From NCBI GenBank assembly GCA_031289515.1, contig JAITPH010000020.1:1-10450 (forward strand): 10,450 nt of DNA, given 5' to 3'. This document shows positions 6,131 through 10,450 of this stretch, in pieces. A program made the position numbers and the translations under genes. The DNA comes from Tannerella sp. (lineage in GTDB: Bacteria > Bacteroidota > Bacteroidia > Bacteroidales > Tannerellaceae). Numbering within the stretch: the stretch's first letter is position 1; every line of letters starts with the position of its first letter. The notes under the pieces are model-generated. The model made no database searches. It was not told the origin of the DNA and saw only the letters and a program-made list of their open reading frames with translations.

Positions 6131-6829
6131 ATGAGAAAGGTAGTAGTTTTAATTTGTGCGATAATCGTAATGTCGTCGGCTGCATCAGCGTTAAAGGCGC
6201 AGAATGACACGATAATCGAAGGTATGAAATGGTATCTGAGGAAATCCGAAGCTTTGGATTCGGCGCGTGCTCAGGGCAAGCAAGTATTGTTGCTTTGGGG
6301 TAGGTTTACTTGTAGATATAGTCAAGCAACGGAGAGTAATATCGGTCATGAACCGATTAAATCGATTGTAGATGAAAACTATGTGTTATGGCTTTCCGAA
6401 TGTGATAAATATACCCAAAGTACGCCTGAAGTTAGAAGTTTTCTTGTAGGATTGCCTACAGAGAACGTTTTATTGCCGGTACTGTGCGTAATCGACATGT
6501 TCGACGAGCCGACTCCGTATGGTCTTTCCTGGGGTCCTCAATACATCGGCGAGTCTCCGTTGCTGCTTAATCTGCTTAATCAGTATGTTGATAACGACCA
6601 TATAGATGTTATTGACAACTCGTCAAAAATATCTATATCGCAAGGCAGTCTGGTAATAAAAAGCGAGGCTGCAAACGAAGTTGTAAGCGTTTATTCGGTG
6701 ACCGGCGCGTTGATTGACAAATTCCGCAAGACAGGTTACGACTATGTGCGCGACGCTTCATCGTATCCGTCCGGCGTCCTGATAGTTACAGGCAGCTCCG
6801 GCTGGACGCAAAAAATCTTTTTTCAATAA
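6131..6829 (+). CDS. Secreted thioredoxin-fold protein with T9SS-type sorting tail
   Basis: The 232-residue protein starts MRKVVVLICAIIVMSSAASALKAQ, a signal peptide probably cleaved near residue 23. Residues about 28-155 look like a thioredoxin fold: KQVLLLWGRFTCRYSQ (50-65) is the strand and active-site helix region, and LLPVLCVID (114-122) fits the strand after the cis-Pro. The active-site position holds C61-R-Y-S64, so the second Cys of CxxC is Ser. That would allow a monothiol or isomerase-like role but not ordinary dithiol reduction. Residues about 168-232 (GSLVIKSEAANEVVSVYSVT...YPSGVLIVT...QKIFF) match the pattern of a T9SS type A C-terminal sorting domain, implying export across the outer membrane. 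The ATG at 6131 is preferred over upstream in-frame starts because it sits at the signal peptide and behind the promoter at 6091-6098. The 3' end overlaps the convergent GH2 gene by 7 nt. Confidence 0.85.
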   Translation: MRKVVVLICAIIVMSSAASALKAQNDTIIEGMKWYLRKSEALDSARAQGKQVLLLWGRFTCRYSQATESNIGHEPIKSIVDENYVLWLSECDKYTQSTPEVRSFLVGLPTENVLLPVLCVIDMFDEPTPYGLSWGPQYIGESPLLLNLLNQYVDNDHIDVIDNSSKISISQGSLVIKSEAANEVVSVYSVTGALIDKFRKTGYDYVRDASSYPSGVLIVTGSSGWTQKIFFQ

Positions 6830-9426
6830 GCGTCGCTTATACTTACAGTTTCCAATTGCTTTCCGAACTCGGCTTTACTCAGGTTGGTCGAGACGCGGAT
6901 TGTTTTCGGCTCGCCGGGCAGTAGGTCGAAGTAATTATCCGAAAAGAAGTTGTCCGTACCCTCGACGCTTAGAAATACTCCGCGCGCAAAGACGTCGCTT
7001 GCCAATGTGACGTCGAATCCGTTATCGGCGGCGACAATCGTCTTCGTAATTGTAGCTTTCGGGAAATCTATCTCTTTATATCTGGTCAGGAAATAGTTGT
7101 TGGATGCAGATGAATTTCCTCCCTTTTCGGTAAATTTTGCATTTATTACCACTTCGTCAGGCTGCTTGTTGCCGAGTATTTCATTTATTGCGGCGGAAAA
7201 TTGCGGGCGACTTGTATTTGCCGGTATCGCGACTGCCTTTTCGGAAACGAACAATACCTTGCCTTTCATGTCCATTACGCGAACGGTCAAAGTCCCGCCG
7301 ATAGATTTCAAGAGGTCGGAAACGACGTAAACATCTAATCTGCCATCTTTTGCAATAGGCGAGACGAGAATATTTTCATAAGCCTTTTTAGTGAAATAAT
7401 GTTGCGCTTTCCAGCGTCCGTAGTAGTCGCGGCTCGACCACGAAGCGACAGGCCAGCAGTCGTTATGTTGCCAAAACAGAGACCCCATGCAATAAGGCAT
7501 ATCGCGCCGGTGAGCCTCCATTGCAGTGCGGATGGCGTCGCCCTGCAACAGTTGTCCCATATACAAAAGCGATTGAAAATCTTTAGGTTTGCGGTATTCG
7601 TTGAGCAGATACCACTCTATCAAACCGTTTGCGTGAGCGCCTCCGCGTTGATGCGACATCATTACTTCGGAATAAATGTCATGGTCGATTTTTTCGGGAG
7701 CATATTTCAAAACGGACTGATATTCGGGGAAAGACTGGAAGCCGTATTCCGAGAAGAAGCGGGCGCGGATAATATTGTAGTTTGCGATGGAATCTTTAGC
7801 GTGCCATACGCCCCAGTAATGCGCGTCGCCGTTAGGATTCCAGTTCGGCTGGCCGCTTTCGCATTTTGCATCCGGATCGCCGCCGTAAGGCGACGATGGC
7901 CAGTAGAATCCTGCGGGGTCGTATTCGGCGACGACTTCAGGCAGGACGGCATGAAAAACGTCCTTGTAATCCTTTCGCAGTTCGTCGAGTACGCCAAGTC
8001 TTTTGTATGCAGGCATCCAGCCCCAGTTAAACCATGCGGTATGATTTTCGTTATTGCCGCACCAGATGGCGATACAGGGATGATTGCGAAGACGAACGAC
8101 ATTGTCGATAGCTTCCAGACGGATATTTTCGAGCATTTCGGGATTCATCGGATAAGTACTGCAAGCAAACATGAAGTCCTGCCATATAAGAATCCCGTAT
8201 TCATCGCACAAGTCATAAAAAACATCGTCTTCGTAAACGCCGCCGCCCCAGACGCGAAGCATGTTCATATTCGCATTTACGGCGTCGAGGATGGTTTTCT
8301 TGTGGCGTTCGGGCGTCACGCGCGGCAGGAAGTTGTCCTGCGGAATGTAATTGGCGCCTTTTGCAAAGACATTGACGCCGTTCAGCCGGAAATAAAACGC
8401 AGTTCCGTCGGCGTCCTTGTCGCGTATTACCTTTAGACTTCTAAGTCCGAGTTTTTCCGTGCGGCTGTCGGACGAGCCGTTCATTTCGAGCGTAGCCGTG
8501 AAAGGATATCGGAAAGGCTCGCCCAATCCGTTTGTCCACCACAGTTTCGGCTTGTTTATCGTTATCGGAATTTCTATTTTGTTTGTTCCTTTCCGGACAT
8601 TGACGGTTTTTGTCCAGCCTGTTTTGACGCCTTCGGCCGCGACCGCGAGCGTAGCCAAACCGTCCCTGTCGGCGATAATGTCGGCGACAGCTTTTATTTG
8701 AGCGCGTTTGGCGTTAATATTTTCCTGTAAATAATAGATGCTGTTAATCCGCGCATTGTTCCAGCCTTCGAGACAGACCGGTCGCCAAATTCCGCTTGTG
8801 ACGAGGCGCGGGCCCCAATCCCAACCATAGTGGTAACCGGCTTTACGAGCGAAAACGCTGACTTTTTTGTCGAATACGCCGCCATTTTGCGACTGGTCGT
8901 TACCCGCTTCGAGAGGATATTTTATCGCATCGAATTTCGGCATGTCTATTTTTACCGGAGAATGGAAATAGATGCGCAACTCGTTGTTTTCCTGTTTCAA
9001 AAGCCTTTTCACATCGACGCGCCATTCGCGGAACATATTGTTCGTTTTGAGTATAAGGCTGTCGTTGAGGAAGACGTCGGCATAAGTATCCAGTCCCTTG
9101 AAATGCAGTTCTATATTTTCCTTGTTGAAGACTTCCGGCGCGACCGTAACGGCAGTTTGGTATATCCAGTCTTCCTTGTCGACCCATTGCACGCCTCTTT
9201 CGTTGAGCCTGAAAAACGGATCTTCGATAAGACCGTTTGCCAAAAGGTCGGTATGAATGACGCCCGGAACGGTGGCCGGATAGGCGTTGTTTCCTCTTGC
9301 CTGCTTGAAAGTCCACCCTGTTTTTATCTCCTGTTGCGTTACTCCGGACTGACTGTTGTTTTCCGAACTGGCTGTTGCCGTTGCGAAAACAGTCATCAAT
9401 AATGTTTCAAATAAAAAATTCTTCAT
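6823..9426 (-). CDS. GH2 beta-mannosidase, exported
   Basis: Retaining exo-beta-mannosidase of glycoside hydrolase family 2 (EC 3.2.1.25 expected), releasing terminal beta-mannose from mannan or N-glycan fragments. Numbered from the ATG at 9426 (867 residues), an N-terminal jelly-roll domain (about 35-225) ends in GWDWGPRLVTSGIWRPVCLE, a stretch typical of beta-mannosidases. An Ig-like domain follows (to about 335), then the TIM barrel with RVWGGGVYEDD (about 391-401). The acid/base Glu is E460 in WCGNNE and the nucleophile E560 in FFSEYG; both are intact. C-terminal beta domains complete the usual length. The start at 9426 gives MKNFLFETLLMTVFATATAS, a plausible signal peptide. An in-frame ATG at 9450 overlaps the GNAT stop as ATGA and would add MNFLEYFA, so translational coupling is possible. 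No SusC/SusD genes are adjacent. Could act on other beta-linked sugars, but the motifs favour mannose. Confidence 0.95.
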   Translation of the reverse strand: MKNFLFETLLMTVFATATASSENNSQSGVTQQEIKTGWTFKQARGNNAYPATVPGVIHTDLLANGLIEDPFFRLNERGVQWVDKEDWIYQTAVTVAPEVFNKENIELHFKGLDTYADVFLNDSLILKTNNMFREWRVDVKRLLKQENNELRIYFHSPVKIDMPKFDAIKYPLEAGNDQSQNGGVFDKKVSVFARKAGYHYGWDWGPRLVTSGIWRPVCLEGWNNARINSIYYLQENINAKRAQIKAVADIIADRDGLATLAVAAEGVKTGWTKTVNVRKGTNKIEIPITINKPKLWWTNGLGEPFRYPFTATLEMNGSSDSRTEKLGLRSLKVIRDKDADGTAFYFRLNGVNVFAKGANYIPQDNFLPRVTPERHKKTILDAVNANMNMLRVWGGGVYEDDVFYDLCDEYGILIWQDFMFACSTYPMNPEMLENIRLEAIDNVVRLRNHPCIAIWCGNNENHTAWFNWGWMPAYKRLGVLDELRKDYKDVFHAVLPEVVAEYDPAGFYWPSSPYGGDPDAKCESGQPNWNPNGDAHYWGVWHAKDSIANYNIIRARFFSEYGFQSFPEYQSVLKYAPEKIDHDIYSEVMMSHQRGGAHANGLIEWYLLNEYRKPKDFQSLLYMGQLLQGDAIRTAMEAHRRDMPYCMGSLFWQHNDCWPVASWSSRDYYGRWKAQHYFTKKAYENILVSPIAKDGRLDVYVVSDLLKSIGGTLTVRVMDMKGKVLFVSEKAVAIPANTSRPQFSAAINEILGNKQPDEVVINAKFTEKGGNSSASNNYFLTRYKEIDFPKATITKTIVAADNGFDVTLASDVFARGVFLSVEGTDNFFSDNYFDLLPGEPKTIRVSTNLSKAEFGKQLETVSISDAY
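6826..6840. repeat. Short perfect dyad at the convergent gene junction
   Basis: ATAAGCG (6826-6832) and CGCTTAT (6834-6840) are exact reverse complements around one base, forming a hairpin of about 6 bp with a 3-nt loop at the overlapping 3' ends of the two convergent genes. A/T tracts AAAAAATCTTTTTT lie just to the left (6810-6823 region). It may be a weak bidirectional stop, but it lies inside coding sequence and lacks a clean U tract after the stem on either strand. Confidence 0.35.
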
Positions 9427-9446
9427 AGCGAAATATTCTAAAAAGT

Positions 9447-9950
9447 TCATTCAATTATAATGGTCATAATAAAATCGTTCATAAAAAAGCCGTTGCCGAT
9501 ATCATAGTCGCGCGTAGCCGTTTTTTTCATGCCAAGATGCTCGTAAAAACCGACCGACGGATTTGCGCGATTGACGTACAGTTCGACGGTGAAAGGCGCG
9601 AGTGCGACGGTTTTCAGATATTCTACGCCCTGTTTGAAGAGGTAGCCGCCGACGCCTTTGCCGTGAAATTCGGGCACGACGTATATTTTCTGGAAGATAT
9701 ATTTATCGTCCGTCTCTTTTTCGATCGAGAGATAGCCTACAGGCTCGCTGTCGGCGCAGACTATAAAATACCGGTGATGCAATTCCGTCATCTGCCGGAT
9801 TATATGTTCGACGGAATACATCATCTCGAACATATAGCCTAACTGTTCTTTCGAGAGAATCGCCCTGTAAGTATGCTCCCAAATCCGTGAAGCGAGTTCG
9901 CGGATTAGAGGGCTGTCGTTTTCGCCGGCTTCTTTTATTGAGAGGCTCAT
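9447..9950 (-). CDS. GNAT-family N-acetyltransferase
   Basis: Cytoplasmic acetyl-CoA-dependent N-acetyltransferase of the GNAT superfamily; the acceptor is unknown. The 167-residue length fits a single GNAT domain. Motif A is QKIYVVPEFHGKGVGGYL (87-104), in which HGKGVG is the Q/RxxGxG/A acetyl-CoA pyrophosphate loop. Motif B is NRANPSVGFYEHLGM (127-141), and the C-terminus (GFFMNDFIMTI) is the usual last strand. The N-terminal helices EAGENDSPLIRELASRIWEH fit the RimI-like substrate side. No signal peptide is present. It is the first gene of a likely two-gene transcript with the GH2 gene: its TGA overlaps an in-frame ATG of that gene, or lies 20 nt before the preferred GH2 start. A promoter lies at about 10072-10102. 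A functional link between the acetyltransferase and the mannosidase is not obvious. Confidence 0.93.
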   Translation of the reverse strand: MSLSIKEAGENDSPLIRELASRIWEHTYRAILSKEQLGYMFEMMYSVEHIIRQMTELHHRYFIVCADSEPVGYLSIEKETDDKYIFQKIYVVPEFHGKGVGGYLFKQGVEYLKTVALAPFTVELYVNRANPSVGFYEHLGMKKTATRDYDIGNGFFMNDFIMTIIIE

Positions 9951-10031
9951 AGTTGTTGTTTATATTATTAGTCAATTAATCGCTTGCAACGACGTTTTCC
10001 GTCTGCAATCCATCCGTTCAAGTTGTCGGCA

Positions 10032-10049
10032 ATGAGGGTAACCCTTCAT
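10032..10049 (-). promoter_or_regulatory. Dyad in the GNAT-GH2 leader, possible operator
   Basis: AGGGT (10035-10039) and ACCCT (10041-10045) form a perfect inverted repeat around one base. Allowing one extra T, the symmetry extends to ATGAGGGT...ACCC(T)TCAT over 10032-10049. It lies about 15-35 nt downstream of the predicted start of transcription, a position suited to a repressor site or an RNA hairpin. No matching regulator gene is nearby. Confidence 0.35.
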
Positions 10050-10071
10050 CAGCTCTTGCGTTTTGAACATG

Positions 10072-10102
10072 CAAATGTAACAATGTTTTGTCAATCGCCA
10101 AA
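10072..10102 (-). promoter_or_regulatory. Bacteroidota-type promoter for the GNAT-GH2 unit
   Basis: On the minus strand TTTG (10102-10099) is followed after 19 nt by TACATTTG (10079-10072), matching the -33 TTTG and -7 TAnnTTTG consensus at standard spacing. Transcription would start near 10065, giving a leader of about 115 nt before the GNAT start codon. The -33 box lies in the last codons of the small reading frame upstream, so if that frame is real the two are tightly packed. Confidence 0.7.
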
Positions 10103-10387
10103 ATCCGCAACGGCTTTTATCCTTTCCGCTTCCCAAAAGTCATACGGACAATCCTCGCCGCAGCGTTCAACGTCACAATCATCACTAATGGGTTGTCGAC
10201 ATCCTCCATCTTTTCTATGATTGATTTGAGGCGACCGGCTTCTTCCGACGGATGCGATGAAATCCAATATTTGCTTTCGCTGTTCAACAACTTTCTCCGC
10301 CGATATCAAGGCTATCGCTTTGCTCATGCTTTGATACTGCGGATTGAACAGCAAACCGGAAATCATGTCATCTATGAAATAGTTCAT
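10091..10387 (-). CDS. Hypothetical small protein, possibly frameshifted
   Basis: I do not recognise this 98-residue reading. Residues 1-44 (MNYFIDDMISGLLFNPQYQS, then SKAIALISAEKVVEQRKQIL) look like a normal helical protein. After about residue 45 this frame becomes Arg/Gly/Cys-rich (RSRSPQINHRKDGGCRQP) and then ends CGEDCPYDFWEAERIKAVAD. The frame shifted by one nucleotide is open from 10305 down to a stop at 10117-10119. Over the same DNA it reads SSHPSEEAGRLKSIIEKMED followed by VDNPLVMIVTLN, which looks more like folded protein. The gene may carry one frameshift near 10255-10263, or two that compensate, or the simple 98-residue reading may be right. No promoter is visible upstream; the start codon lies about 54 bp from a repeat-family fragment. 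No signal peptide or membrane segment is seen. Confidence 0.4.
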   Translation of the reverse strand: MNYFIDDMISGLLFNPQYQSMSKAIALISAEKVVEQRKQILDFIASVGRSRSPQINHRKDGGCRQPISDDCDVERCGEDCPYDFWEAERIKAVADFGD

Positions 10388-10440
10388 CTTTTTATGTTCC
10401 CACTGCGCTGCGCTCCGGTCGACATGACGGTGGAGGTAAC

Positions 10441-10450
10441 CGTCATTGCG
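10441..10450. repeat. Edge fragment of the REP-like repeat
   Basis: CGTCATTGCG at the right edge is identical to the first 10 nt of the left arm at 3532-3541. It is probably the start of another copy that continues beyond the window. Confidence 0.5.

Noticed and set aside
7399..8436. Long plus-strand open frame (345 codons) opposite the GH2 gene
   Set aside because: It lies wholly inside the beta-mannosidase gene, whose active-site motifs and full length are intact. The antisense translation shows no recognisable motif, and long antisense frames are common opposite coding sequence of this composition.
2369..9426. A glycan-utilisation locus joining the GH18 and GH2 enzymes
   Set aside because: The two genes are on opposite strands, about 3.5 kb apart with unrelated genes and a terminator between, and no SusC/SusD pair, transporter or sensor is present. 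A shared N-glycan substrate is possible, but the DWEYP motif favours a chitinase over an endoglycosidase.

Overview
The window looks like chromosomal DNA from a member of the Bacteroidota, most likely the class Bacteroidia. Four things point that way. The best promoters fit the Bacteroidota TAnnTTTG element, for example TAACTTTG at 6091-6098, and TACATTTG at 10072-10079 on the minus strand with TTTG 19 nt upstream. Start codons sit in A/T-rich leaders without clear Shine-Dalgarno sequences. One secreted protein ends in what looks like a type IX secretion (T9SS) type A sorting domain. Several genes are of kinds common in that phylum (GH18 lipoprotein, secreted GH2 beta-mannosidase, Tyr-rich secreted proteins). 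I cannot name the genus.

Layout from left to right. dnaK (Hsp70) lies on the minus strand at 180-2135 and is followed by a very strong stem-loop at 82-157. Divergent from it is a GH18 chitinase-like lipoprotein gene (2369-3373, plus). The next 323 bp (3374-3696) hold no gene but are full of repeats: a decayed direct repeat, then a near-perfect 26-bp inverted repeat of the 'GTCATTGCGAGGAACGAAGCAATC' kind, with fragments of the same family nearby and at the right edge. A HI0933/YhiN-family flavoprotein gene follows on the minus strand (3697-4896). Divergent from it is a secreted protein of unknown function with a Tyr-rich N-terminal domain and a Ser/Arg/Asn-rich repetitive tail (5049-5999), closed by a clear intrinsic terminator. 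Next is a secreted thioredoxin-fold protein with a CxxS active-site-like motif and a T9SS-type tail (6131-6829, plus). It runs convergently into, and overlaps by 7 nt, a GH2 beta-mannosidase gene (6823-9426, minus). That gene lies directly behind a GNAT acetyltransferase gene (9447-9950, minus), probably in one transcript from the promoter at about 10072-10102. A poorly understood small reading frame (10091-10387, minus), possibly frameshifted, ends the window.

Functionally this is a mixed housekeeping and cell-envelope neighbourhood, not a recognisable specialised island. I see no phage, transposase, CRISPR array, toxin-antitoxin pair, SusC/SusD pair, tRNA or rRNA. The two glycoside hydrolases suggest use of chitin-like and mannose-containing glycans, but they are far apart and not co-transcribed. 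The items most worth a second look are the repeat family, the CxxS T9SS-type cargo, the low-complexity secreted protein and the two-frame small gene at the right end. I did not find convincing evidence of a new multi-gene system.
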